Positions 1-10,927 of a stretch of DNA of 64,000 nt are shown piece after piece. The position numbers and the translations under genes were made by a program. Source of the stretch: Morella rubra (taxonomy: Eukaryota; Streptophyta; Magnoliopsida; Fagales; Myricaceae); contig CM025852.1 in assembly GCA_003952965.2 (NCBI GenBank), positions 25,895,457 through 25,959,456 of the forward strand, written 5' to 3'. The first letter of the stretch is position 1, and each line of letters begins with the position of its first letter. The notes under the pieces are model-generated. The model searched no databases. It was not told the DNA's origin and saw only the letters and a list, made by a program, of their open reading frames with translations.

Positions 1-2436
1 ACTTGCTCAACAGTTATAATTGAGCTGTATTGAATTTGTCCCCTTCAGATTATATATATATATATATATATTAATCGACGTCCCTACAATTTTCGAAGAA
101 GGTAATACCATTATATTGCATACAACCCGTTTCTCCCAGAAGAAAATGAAATTATAATGTATTAATCTCTGCAACAAAACTTAAGTATATATCAATATAA
201 TTCCCTTTATGATCTTCTGCAACAAAATTTTGACTCGAGGAAGCTGATGAGGTAATCAGATGCGTCAGCACCGAAAACAAGTGGGCATACCTTAAGGGCT
301 AAGGCTAACTTAAATTAGTTGGTAGCCGATCTTTTTTCATCTGCTACTTGTTTAATGATCTGGACCGAAGTAGCAGCTTGAAGCTTAAATAATTAGCTAT
401 ATAGTTGTCCATTTCTATCAGTTTATAATTTCTTTTTTATAAGTGCAAGAAAAGTTCAAGAGGAAAAAGATCACTTGCAGTAGTACTGCTTAATGATTAA
501 TAAAAAAAATTCCAAATTAAATCCCTGTCCACTCCAGGGAAATAGGATATATGAAGACCAAACTCTCATACGTGATAGGCTGTCACTCGCATCATCTACT
601 ATTGCGTTTATAAAACCTAACAGGTAGGGGAAAAAAAAAAAAAAAAAGAAGAGAAGAGAAACAATATCTGATATATATATATATATATATTGAATTTTTC
701 CGGCATGCTAGTGGACATCGTTCCATGTCTGAAACGTTTGAAACTAAAAGGGAATCTTGCTTTTAAAATGGCTCAAGGAAAAGACACCAAAAGAGATGGT
801 TAAGGTGTAGCTGGAAAGTGAAAAGGAGCCAACGCCATTAACAAAAAGAAAAAAAGAAAAAAGAAAAGGAACCAACGAGAGACGATATCCAGGAAGCAGA
901 TCAGTCAACTTTTGCCTTCGAACATTGGTGGCCTGCATGTTCATGGTCCCCCAGCCCCTCTATGTCCTCTCCGTTTCAATTTAAGGCTGCAAAACGTAAC
1001 CAAGAGGTCGGACGACTCGCACATGTATGGGCCTCATTCATTATATATAATAGGGCTCAACAAGGCTTGTCAATGACTATGATTGATGTACTCGGAACGA
1101 TTTGAATATATGCATATATATATACCCACCACTTAATGAAGGCAAAGACACATTGTCTGAAAATGGCCTCCAATATTACCACAAGTTACTGTAGTTTTTA
1201 TGTACGCAAAAACATATAGAATTCAAACCAGGGAGATCTACGTTACAAATTGGAGCTAAAATCTAATTGCATGTTCCTTTGTTTATCTATTTAATTAAAG
1301 TTCCTCATCCCGAAGTAACAATTTCTAGCTAGGCATTTTTTCTGTGGATTTTTTGTCTGCATATGATTGTTGAACTATATATATTTGCATTAATGTTTTA
1401 TTCACGTTACCAATTTTGGTACGTTAGACTTTCAAAGTACCAAAGAATTACATTAATGTACATTATCGATTAACATATATATATATATATATATATATAT
1501 GATGACGTGTTAATGCCATTCCTATCTATTTTTGGTGTTACTGATCATGATCATGTACCTCTTAAATCTCTCTTTGATCATATATAGTATGTCTGCTCTT
1601 TATCTTCAATTACTAGCACTTTTATTCTTTAATGCTTGAGTTAATAATTATCATTATCCCCAGAACTCATGAGCTAACTAGTAAGTGCAAAATATTTAGT
1701 TAGTCATGTGAAAAAATATATGTTGTACATTAGAACTATACCACATGCATTGTACAACTTACACATTGTGGCCTGCACCTTCAAATTATTAAAAACAAGT
1801 AATTAGAAATGTATATAAATTAAAGTAAAGAGTGAAAAAAATATGAATTAGATGACATAATTTTAAGGCTAGAATATTATTTGGATATATAGATCAGGAT
1901 ATACATTGCAAAATTTTGGTACTTTGAGTTTACAATATGATGAATTAATTAGCTGCTTATTTGAAGCAGATAATATTGCACAAGGTGTGCCATGGTTTGA
2001 ATGTAATTTTAATTTATTCTCAATAAATCTTTCATCTTTTATTCCCACTAATTATTTAAAAACGAAAAAGACATACGAAAAATTGACAAAAAGCTTTCGT
2101 TGTATTTACGGCTGAATTAATGGACTTGATTTTGGATAAAATACATATCATGAAGGCGCATTTAAAATATATCATTTTATATTTGTGTATAAAATAATTT
2201 GCCATGAATGGCATATGCAAATTTTGTTATGTTTATTATGTCGTGCGTCTTCGTTCCCACTGGTTGAAGATCAGTTCTTACCTCATTCAATTGTCTACCA
2301 ATCAATAGATAGATTATAAAACTAATACTTAAAGCAAAGTATATTTGATACATCCTTACCATATCTTTCGCCTCTAATTTGAATTTGAGGAAATATATTG
2401 AAAAATCCGGTTTAGACCCTAATAACACTTAGAAGG
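1..2436. other. Intergenic, AT-rich, no gene recognised
   Basis: No reading frame here has plant coding character or a recognisable family match; the longest frames are under 90 codons. It holds pure (TA)n microsatellites at about 49-70, 671-690 and 1474-1500, a poly-A/GA-rich patch near 630-660, and otherwise unremarkable AT-rich spacer. Confidence 0.6.
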
Positions 2437-3420
2437 AGTGAATACGTGTTTTCCCTCTAATTAACAATCAATAACAATTTTAAAACATGTTCTAAAATTG
2501 TTCAGCTAGATATGCATAATAATCAACTCAATCAACAAATAAGCAGCGGAAAATTAAAACAAACTTCAATCACACAAAGAGACAAGGATTTGGTGACGAA
2601 GTGGAAAACCTTTGAAATACCATTCAAAGGAAAAACCACTCCGGGCTAGCAGCCACCTAGAATCCACTAAGAAGAAAACCTTACAAACAGTGATTCAGAC
2701 ACGGGCAACCCCAGTTGCTTGACTCTGACAACCCTGATGTAATAATCTAAACCTCCCTGCTTAGACCCGCTCCGTGCGCATTCCCCTCAGACCTTTGAGG
2801 ATCTTCTTATGGATTCTTCACGAACAAACCTTGTTCTTTAGCATACCTTCAACACCATGAAGGTTACAAGATAATTTGAGAAAGAATAGAGAAAAACTCA
2901 TCAATGTTGAAGCACAAATCTTCTCAGGTTTTTCTCTCAAGGAAGGAGGCACAAGTATGCTCAATGAAGGCCTCAATAATCTTTAGGACGGCCTACACCG
3001 AAACCTAGTAGGGTTTCTAACATTTCAAAAGGAAATTCCAAAAATTTAGGAATTTTTGAAATTCGCCGGAAGTCGCTCGAGCGTGGTCGAGCGCTGGTCA
3101 AACGCTATGTGTTGTCTGTCACATGCTCGTCAAACACTAGTCAAACGTTGTGATTCTGTCTGTATTTTTTCAAAGGTGCTCGAGCGCTTGTCAAACGTAG
3201 TTCAAACGCTATGTGTTGTTTGTCAAACGCTCGTCAAACGCTGTGACTTGTTGCATTTTTTCAAAGGTCGCTCGAGTGCTTGTCAAACACAGGTTAAACG
3301 TGATGAAGGCTTTGGACAGACCATCGACTCTAACTCTTGAACAAATGTGGAGACCAAAATACAACTCGATTAAGACATATTTTGACACGGAATTATGTCA
3401 ATACAAAATGCACTAACATA
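2437..3420 (+). mobile_element. LTR-retrotransposon-like fragment (possible 3' LTR)
   Basis: A purine-rich tract resembling a polypurine tract (ACTTAGAAGGAG, about 2429-2440) is followed by TGAATACGTGTT, which looks like the start of a copia-type LTR. The block is GC-richer than its surroundings and has no long frame. It includes an internal array of imperfect motifs on the theme (G)TCAAACGCT and GCTCGAGCG between about 3065 and 3310. I see no matching second LTR or primer-binding site in the window, so it is a solo LTR, an element end or another dispersed repeat. The right boundary is approximate. Confidence 0.4.
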
Positions 3421-3621
3421 TATAAAAACTATGTGAATCCTATAGCATACAAGCAAGTTCTTAATTTAAATGATACTTCGATTATAAAGCTGGTTCAAGT
3501 ATCCATGATTTTTTGTTGCATTTCTAATCTGATCAGTGTGTTTAATTACCACCTAGCTGTCGGTACAAAAAGTTAAATGCAAAAAAAATTTCCTGCCAAA
3601 AGAAAAAAAGAAAAAAAGAAA

Positions 3622-3821
3622 AAAGAAACGAAAACTACAGCATGACATATTTGATAGATTCAAGGTAGTATATATATTGTTCTTTAAAAAGTCATGACAT
3701 ATTAGTCCACAATTGAATAGAAAAAAGAAACGAAACTACAGGATGACATATTTGATAGATTCAAGGTAGTATATATATTGTTCTTTAAAAAGTCATGACA
3801 TATCAGTCCACAATTGAATAG
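3622..3821. repeat. Tandem duplication, 101-bp unit, two copies
   Basis: Two adjacent copies share GACATATTTGATAGATTC (starts 3644 and 3745, offset 101) and the following run through to CCACAATTGAATAG. They differ by only a few substitutions or indels. The unit is non-coding. Confidence 0.85.
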
Positions 3822-3929
3822 GGCATAGTGGGAAAAGAAGCCCCAAAACAAACATATATAGATGCTTACCCGCAAAAACAAAAGCATATGATATACGTTC
3901 TTACCAACCCGAACACGGTTAAGAAATAT

Positions 3930-4017
3930 AACTTTGGACTTCTTGTTGTACCAAATAAATATCAGAGAAATACAACAACTTTGGACTTCCTGTTGTACCA
4001 AATAAATATCAAAGACA
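3930..4017. repeat. Tandem duplication, 47-bp unit, two copies
   Basis: AACTTTGGACTTC starts at 3930 and again at 3977. Each copy continues into TTGTACCAAATAAATATCA with one or two differences. It is non-coding and lies just downstream of the 101-bp duplication, so this stretch has been prone to slippage or unequal exchange. Confidence 0.8.
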
Positions 4018-7000
4018 AAGTTAGGATGAAGAATTAAGGGGGGTCAGTTTCATCAAAATTTAGTTCGGGAACTATAATTCGGAAAAATAAGAAATAGATA
4101 TTTAAAAAAACACATTTTAAACCTAAGAAAAATATCTTCTTTTTTTCCGGAGGCCATGGCCCTCTAGTTCCGTCTTCCCTTAAGTATGGATTCTGTTCTT
4201 AGACAGTGAGACAGACGTTCTCATTGCAAACTGCGGGATACCATTCGGCCGTAATACGGATTGTCGTCAACATCATCACAAACATAAGTGCATCTCCGGA
4301 GGACGGAGCCACGTACGCAGGGTCCCACTAGGCATGTCGTTTTCCCTGTACTAAAATCCAGCCCTGTCGTTTTATTAATTAGCTCAAAGGGTGATGATAT
4401 TAGGGCACATGGGTGAGGCCGTGAGGGGTACCCCCTTAACGATTTTTGGTATGTAAATTCAGTTTCGTCTAAGATGATATATGGAGCTTTACACAATCTA
4501 GGTCTGTGTTCGGTGAATTGATCATCATAGTCGTTTGTCACGTTGGAATTTGGCCCAACAGGTAGAAATCATATACATGGTGGGCCAAACTGTATTTGGC
4601 AAAGATTGAAGGACTAGAAGACAAAAATGGGACAAAACCATGCCAGCAGATAATGGCAGAAACAATTATATTTCTGCATAAGATCTTATTTGTTTTGTGG
4701 TCCAGAGGGTCTCGATCGATCTCTTTCCGTTTCTGTTCTTTTCCTTCTTTATAATGGAATAGCGTGTGAAAGAACTTGATCATTTCTTTATGTTAATGGT
4801 GGCTTCAACTATATTTTTTTGCAATACTTCGTACAGAAGAAAGAGACTTTGTCTTTACACTTTACCTGCACAAGTTTTTATACAATTATTAAATGGAAAA
4901 CATCATTTTGTGCCCTCTAACTACCAATATGATTTTAAATAAGGGTCTAAACTGTCACCTTTGACACAATGAATCCACGAACTACCAAATTTCATTGATT
5001 TATGTTCCTAGAAAAGATCCAACGATCAACTTGTGTCATGTGTTGTGAATGAGCCACGTGACATGATTTTGACCTCAAATTTTATTTCAGGGTGCAATTT
5101 GATTAATTATGAAAGCTGGAGTACTCAATGTGATTGGTAGTTTATAACTCTATTTAAAATTGCATTGATATTTAGAAGTGAATTTTCTAAATTGAAAACG
5201 GGAGATGTTCTCTAGACATATTGACTTATTTAGAAAAATAGTTGCACCCATGTAATTGTTATTTCTTTTTGCTATTTTCACCTCTAATTAAGAATAAGTT
5301 TACTGCTAATTTTATGTAAAGTGAAAATTAAAAATTTATTGGTAGTTTGTAGAGAATTTGTTTAATAGTTTGAATCAAAAGATTTGTTAATGAAAAGTTG
5401 CAGAGCACAAGTGTTTCTGAAGATTGTCTTTCAGGGGCATACAGCATGGAAATTTTGTCAATTTCTTTTTTTGTGCACCGATTGTCCTGCCTATGTCTGT
5501 TCCTCCGAACAAAAGGGTTGAGAAGAAAGAGTAGTACAGCTACATCAAAGGGGCGGCTTACCGGATCTCCCGTTCTTTCGAGGGCACCAAATTAATGCAG
5601 GCTTTACACATGCTAAGAATTAACTGCAGGCTGCACCGATGTAAACATGGAGAGGATTTGACTGAGACAACTATTGTTTAATAAGTGCCGCCCTTTAGCC
5701 AGCCAATATAGACCTAGCAGGATCTTTGTGTCGAGTCGTTGACCACCATCTTAGTTGGATTGGATGGACTTCAAGGCACGCTACGGAAAGAGTGACCAAA
5801 CTTGCTCTCGATCATGACTAAGTACATTGTTTATACCAAAATCTTATCAAAACTATCTTGACTCTTGGAGGAAAGTAGTACTCCTCGTAGGATAAGGAAT
5901 CCAAAGAAAGGAATCCCTACAGTTTCCAGGTAAATCTGCAAGAACCTACAGAATTAAGAAGTAACGGACATTTTCTTTTAGATAAAAATTTTAAAATTAA
6001 AATTTAATTTTAAAATTTATAATCCTAACATTATTTCTAAAAACATATTAATATAACTTAATATTATTTTTTTATAAATATCAATACAACTCAATAACTT
6101 TTATATATATATTAATAAAATTTTAACATCAATTAAATATTTATAACATACTTAAAATTATTAAAATTTGACGAAAAAGATCGTGCCCAAAACTATGCAG
6201 CTAGCTTTAGCAGGTCATTTTGCAGAAGGCTAACAGGGCACGCAGTGGCTTTTCTTTGTTTCTCTTTTCGCTCTGGATTAGGTATAATGGATTTCACAAC
6301 ATGTGCGCGCGTCAGAATTGCGATGGGTCGCAATCAACAAAAGCACTCTATTTATTGGCTATGGGTCACAGAAGCAGTATGGCAGACTGCATTCACATGA
6401 CTATTGATTTAATAACATGCTTCCAGAGACTTCCAAACCCTGACGCGCGTCTATAATCAGGGAGGGAAAAAGAAAAGAGGAACAAGAAAACATATATGTC
6501 TATATTGTCGTATATATTCCCAGACGGCTTAAGAGGTCATAATTTCTGCTATGCTGCTGTCGCATCAAGCCCACTGGCTCTCTACCCACCCAACTAAGGT
6601 TGAAAAAGTGCACTAGAATTACAGTAATTGGGCCAGTCCCCCGTCGTGACCCATAACTAATCTTAAATAAATGGATGTAGTTATCCCGATTGTTCCATCA
6701 TTTGCTTTCCGAGAGTGCTAATAATGTAGGAAGGACACGATACAGCAGCACATAAAATAATGAATGGCAGGACCTTCTCCCCCGGCCTCCTCAATCAAGC
6801 CCAGACGTCAAGCTCTGTGTTGTGATCCTCTTAAATGTGTGGCCCACTGTATTCGTACATCTAAACAGTGCAGTACTGCCTGTTCAAAGAAAATTCAGTT
6901 CGTATCTTACGTTTCGTGTTTTCTTTGTCAGAAACACGTAGAACGTAAACATTGGACTCTGATCATGGCCGACATGTCATTTTCAGGATTGATTTTGTTC

Positions 7001-7043
7001 AATACTAAAACCAACTCTGTTTGAGAAAGAAGAATTGTATAAA
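4018..7043. other. Intergenic, no gene recognised
   Basis: Short frames only, none with a recognisable family or splice-supported continuation. About 4895-5130 contains phrases such as 'ccctctaactaccaat', 'gacacaatgaatccacgaactacc' and 'ggtagtttataactc'. These resemble the modules of the foldback element at 18994-19392, so it may be a degraded relative. 5990-6180 is very AT-rich. Confidence 0.5.
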
Positions 7044-7054
7044 TTGTTTGTTCG

Positions 7055-8680
7055 GAAAAGTACCCGAACAAAATCTATGGTTCCAGGCTGTGATAAAATG
7101 ATTTACGTGATTTTAATTTTAACACATTAGTTTATGTGGTCAACAAATTATTACACTGTGATCCTTCGTTAATTCTTCATGAAATCATTAACGAAAAATA
7201 CTAACGTATCGATAATTTGTCGCATGGAATACTGATGAGTTGACAATTTTCATACGTGATCACCTCATATAATATTTTAAAAAATAAATAAATTTATAGA
7301 AAAGTACTCAAACAGTCCTGTGGTTTTACATGGTAACAAAATGGTCTCTGTGGTTTTAACTTGAACAAATTAGTCTCTAACTGTTGCACTATGGTCCTTT
7401 CCGTCAATCCTCCCATAAAATTATTAACAGAGAACGTTGACGTGTTAATAATTTATTATGTGGACACTGATGAGCCGACAATTTTCACATGTGAAATGCC
7501 ACCTCACATAATATTTTAAAAAATAAATTTTACAGAACGTAAAAACAAAAAAAAAACAAAAGATTCGAATGCCCTAAACTTACACTCAAATCACACTACC
7601 TTCATCTTAACTGATAAACTTAACTTCTCATTCGCATTGTAAATTTCCCCCTTCACCTCCACTTCCCTTCCCCCAAACCACCAAAATCTCCCACTTCACC
7701 TACTCTTTTCTTTGCGTTTTTAATTTCTCGCACATCACGCCAATCCCCCAAATCTTGCTACCTTTTTTTGTTGCCCAAATCTCACATACGAACACTAATG
7801 ACACTTTCTGAGTTTCTCTTAAACCCTGAAGATGAAAAATGTGCAGTGTTAGGAACCTAGAAAGAGACTGCCCGAGAAAATAGAAGAAAAAAATGATAAA
7901 AAGAAGCTTAGTGTCAAAATCAAGATATTCATTGAATTAAGATCTTGTTTCGAGGACTTCATGTTACAAATAAATAACCGAAAAAAAAAATACAAACAAG
8001 TAAGTCGCCAATTCACTTCTCTTTACTAGTAATTTGAAATGCCATTAGCGATTTTGAAATTGAGCTTCTTTTTATCATTTTTTTCTTCTATTTTCTTGTG
8101 CCAAGGTTTCTCGGTGAAGGTAGTGTGATTTAGGAATAAGTTTAGGGCATACGAATATTTTGTTTTTTATTTTTTTTACGTTCTGTAAATTTATTTATTT
8201 TTTAAAATATTATGTGAGGTGGCATTCCACGTGTGAAAATTTTCAGCTCATCAGTGTCCACGTTGTAAATTATTGACACGTAAGTATTCTCTATTAATGG
8301 TTTCACCGAGGGATTGACGGAGGGACCACGGTACAACAGTTTACTAACCACATTGACTAATTTGTTCAAGTTGAAACCACAGGGACCATTTTGTCACAAC
8401 GTGAAACCACAAGGACTGTTTGAATACTTTTCTATAAATTTATTTATTTTTAAAAATATTATGTGAGGTGTCACGTGTGAAAATTACCAACTCATCAGTG
8501 TTCACGTGGTAAATTATTGACACTTCAACATTCTCCATTAATAGTTTCACATAGGGATTGACGGAGGGACTACGGTGTGCAACAATTTGCTGACCACAAG
8601 AACTAATGTCTTCGAATTGAAACCACATGGACCATTTTATTATAACGTGAAACCGTAGCAACTGTTTGGGCATTTTCCCC
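7055..8680. mobile_element. Large foldback (long inverted-repeat) element, MULE-like
   Basis: A 1626-bp segment is nearly all palindromic. The outer left end (GAAAAGTACCCGAAC) mirrors the right end (GTTTGGGCATTTTCCCC). Each arm carries two tandem modules of about 245 bp: left starts 7055 and 7299, right ends 8432 and 8680. Each module contains variants of 'ccacagggaccattttgt', 'gactgacgga' and 'atattatgtgaggt'. The symmetry continues inward: 7560-7610 pairs with about 8115-8170, and 7880-7910 with about 8062-8100. A central loop of about 150 bp remains. TTGTTTGTTCG flanks it on both sides (7044-7054, 8681-8691), as expected for a 9-11 bp target-site duplication of a Mutator-type element. No transposase frame is present, so it is non-autonomous. 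Confidence 0.8.
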
Positions 8681-8691
8681 TTGTTTGTTCG

Positions 8692-9759
8692 AGACTTGTG
8701 CAATTGTTTGTTTTTAATCCCAATATTTAAATCAACTTCTGATCTTGTTTGTTTTAGTTAAAGTATTACACCCTCCACCTACTGAAAAATTGTAGAAAAA
8801 TAAGGTTGTCTCTGTTATCTATATTGATGATTTTTTTTTACTTTGTCGGTAGATAGATATTCTTATGACTAGAGTATTTTTTTGGTTTTCATGAGATTGG
8901 ATTGAAAGAACCATTCCGTATATCGAGACAGTAGAAGTATTTCCCAAGCACATGCGTAGTTTTCATCCCATGGAGAGGCTCCATTGGAAACCTTAAACAG
9001 CCAATGAAGTAAACCTCTGAGGTGATGAACATCTGAAATTACTAGGGGTTAGTGCTTAAACCTCCCCCAAAAGGACAAGGACGATCGAGGTTTCTACTCC
9101 TCTGTTATTAGCTTCTCAATTAATTCTCAGTACACCATAAGCTATATTACAGACAGACAGCTATATATGACTCTAATTACTTGGGGGTAGTGCTACAAAC
9201 CTCCCCCTAAAGGACAAGGACGATTGAGGTTTCTACTACTCTGTTATTAGCTTATCAATTAATTATTAGGTGGTGTTTATCACTTCAAAATTTCCGTTTA
9301 ATATAATAATTGTAAAATATTTTTTTTTATTATCAAATCATCTATTTTTATTATAATAAATATAAAAAATTCATTTAAATTATCACTCTCTTCACTTTTT
9401 TACTAATTTAAATACTCTAAAATTTTAACAATCAAACACTGTCACTGTTCCTAACACGCTAAGCTGTATGTCACTCTATGTAGTGCCAATGTTTTCGCTA
9501 CGTCTTGGTTATTGTGAAGCCAAGTGCCAATTAAATTTGAATAAAATCTACAGATTTTTTTTCTTTTCTTTTTACAGAGTGTATATAATATGCGTAACAG
9601 GATATCTGGTTCCTTAGGAATCTCTTATGCCAAAGAACCGAAAAAGAAGAAACCTCGTACACGAGGATGAAACTGAGGTGGGTTGAGGCTTCATGGTACT
9701 AACACCGCCCCAATGATGTCTAAAAAATGACATTCTCCATGGAATGTTGCTTTTGAGTA
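8692..9759. other. Intergenic with a possible AT-rich MITE
   Basis: There is no gene. A near-duplicate of about 60 bp ('ctccccc..aaaggacaaggacga..gaggtttctac') occurs at about 9061 and 9201. About 9270-9443 is AT-rich and bounded by TGGTGTTTATCAC and ATCAAACACTGTCAC, an imperfect inverted terminal pair typical of small plant MITEs; its exact ends are not resolved. Confidence 0.45.
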
Positions 9760-9927
9760 GAGAAATGCTTGGTATCTTTCTTGAGTTCTTATCAGGTTCT
9801 TCTAAGAAGAATCTAACGGCTCAGGATCTCTGAGTGTATAGGGTTCATTTTTAAAATTAATTTTAAGCCGTTGAATTCTTCTTAAAAGAACCTGAGAAGA
9901 ATCCAGGAAGGACACCAAGCATTGCTC
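9760..9927. mobile_element. MULE-type MITE, copy 1 (168 bp, 9-bp TSD)
   Basis: Inverted termini GAGAAATGCTTGGT and ACCAAGCATTGCTC enclose a palindromic element whose arms contain 'aggttcttctaagaagaatc' and 'ttcttaaaagaacctgagaag'. It is flanked by a perfect 9-bp direct repeat TTTTGAGTA (9751-9759 and 9928-9936). A 9-bp target-site duplication is the hallmark of Mutator-like elements. It has no coding capacity. Confidence 0.92.
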
Positions 9928-9956
9928 TTTTGAGTAAGTTATTAGTTATTAGTTAT

Positions 9957-10125
9957 GAGAAATGCTTGGTGTTCTTCCTGGGTTCTTCCCAGGTTCTTCT
10001 GGAAAGAATCCAACGGCCCATGATTCATTTTAAAAATGGGCCCTACACATCCAGAGATCCTGAATCGTTGGATTCTTCCCAAGAAGAACATGGGAAGAAC
10101 CCAGGAAGAACACCCAGCATTTCTC
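9957..10125. mobile_element. MULE-type MITE, copy 2 (169 bp, 9-bp TSD)
   Basis: This belongs to the same family as the element 30 bp to its left. The termini are GAGAAATGCTTGGT and CCAGCATTTCTC; the arms carry 'ctgggttcttcccaggttc' and 'aacatgggaagaacccagg'. It is flanked by a perfect 9-bp duplication ATTAGTTAT (9948-9956 and 10126-10134), different from that of copy 1, so the two are independent insertions. Its palindrome is better preserved than copy 1, suggesting a younger insertion. Confidence 0.93.
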
Positions 10126-10178
10126 ATTAGTTATTGACTTATTGTCGTTAAAAGGTATTTTAGTTTAGCAGTCTTCTG

Positions 10179-10448
10179 ATCAACAAGCTGTAGCCTAATT
10201 GGTATTACTTATTTTTTATTAATTCTAAAGTCAGGAGTTCGAGTGGACATAAATTCAAATTACTTACAAAAGTAAAGTTTGATTTTGGACCTAATAGACA
10301 GACTTGAAATTCTTTGATAGTCTTGTTGGTATTGTAGTGACTTATTAGATAATAGATATAGCTCAAACAAGATATTCTGCACCGAGAGTGCTCCTAAGAT
10401 CACGTCCGAGAATGGTTGCTAAGTGGTTACCTCTCTCCTTTTTACTCA
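10179..10448 (+). mobile_element. tRNA-derived SINE (270 bp, 15-bp TSD)
   Basis: The segment is bounded by a perfect 15-bp direct repeat TTTAGCAGTCTTCTG (10164-10178 and 10449-10463). About 11 bp into the element lies TAGCCTAATTGGT, close to the Pol III A box. About 30 bp after it lies GGAGTTCGAGTGG, close to the B box (GGTTCGANTCC). Box order, spacing and the long duplication fit a tRNA-headed SINE on the plus strand; the T-rich end (CCTTTTTACTCA) would be its tail. It has no protein-coding capacity. Confidence 0.75.
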
Positions 10449-10798
10449 TTTAGCAGTCTTCTGGGTTCACCCTCTTGTTGCCTTCACTCTCCTACTGTTA
10501 CGTTCACAGGGATAAGTTCAGAGTCTCAAAAAGGATACTGCATAATCCGTAATACTTTAACGAGAAATAGATGTACACGCCATACCTAATACCCATTTGC
10601 AGTAACTCGAACTAAATAATTAATAAATTTGTATGAAATCTGATTTACACTAATGTGTTAGCTGTAATGTGAACAAAATACCAGATATAAAAAAAGGGAT
10701 CTAAAGAGACAAGAAGGACCCAGACTTTTGGTTGCTTTCCCGTACCCACGTTTTGCATTAGAGAGTCTCACCTCTGACCTCTCTACCGCCCTCTCTCT

Positions 10799-10804
10799 TA
10801 TAAG
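10799..10804 (+). promoter_or_regulatory. TATA box of the first CBSX5-like gene
   Basis: TATAAG within CTCTTATAAGTACCCA lies 129 bp upstream of the ATG. The second copy has its counterpart (CTCATATAAATGCCCA) in the same context and 124 bp from its ATG. The conservation between duplicates supports a true core promoter. Confidence 0.65.
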
Positions 10805-10927
10805 TACCCACCTCATTTCCTACACAAAACCACCCCCAGCGCTACAATAACCAGAAACCACAAGCACCACCACCATCACTACCTCTTCAGCAAAGAATTC
10901 TTTAAAGATAACATCACTAGCTCTTGC

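Noticed and set aside
4221..4541. Minus-strand frame of 106 codons
   Set aside because: No domain, no splice context, and composition like the surrounding spacer.
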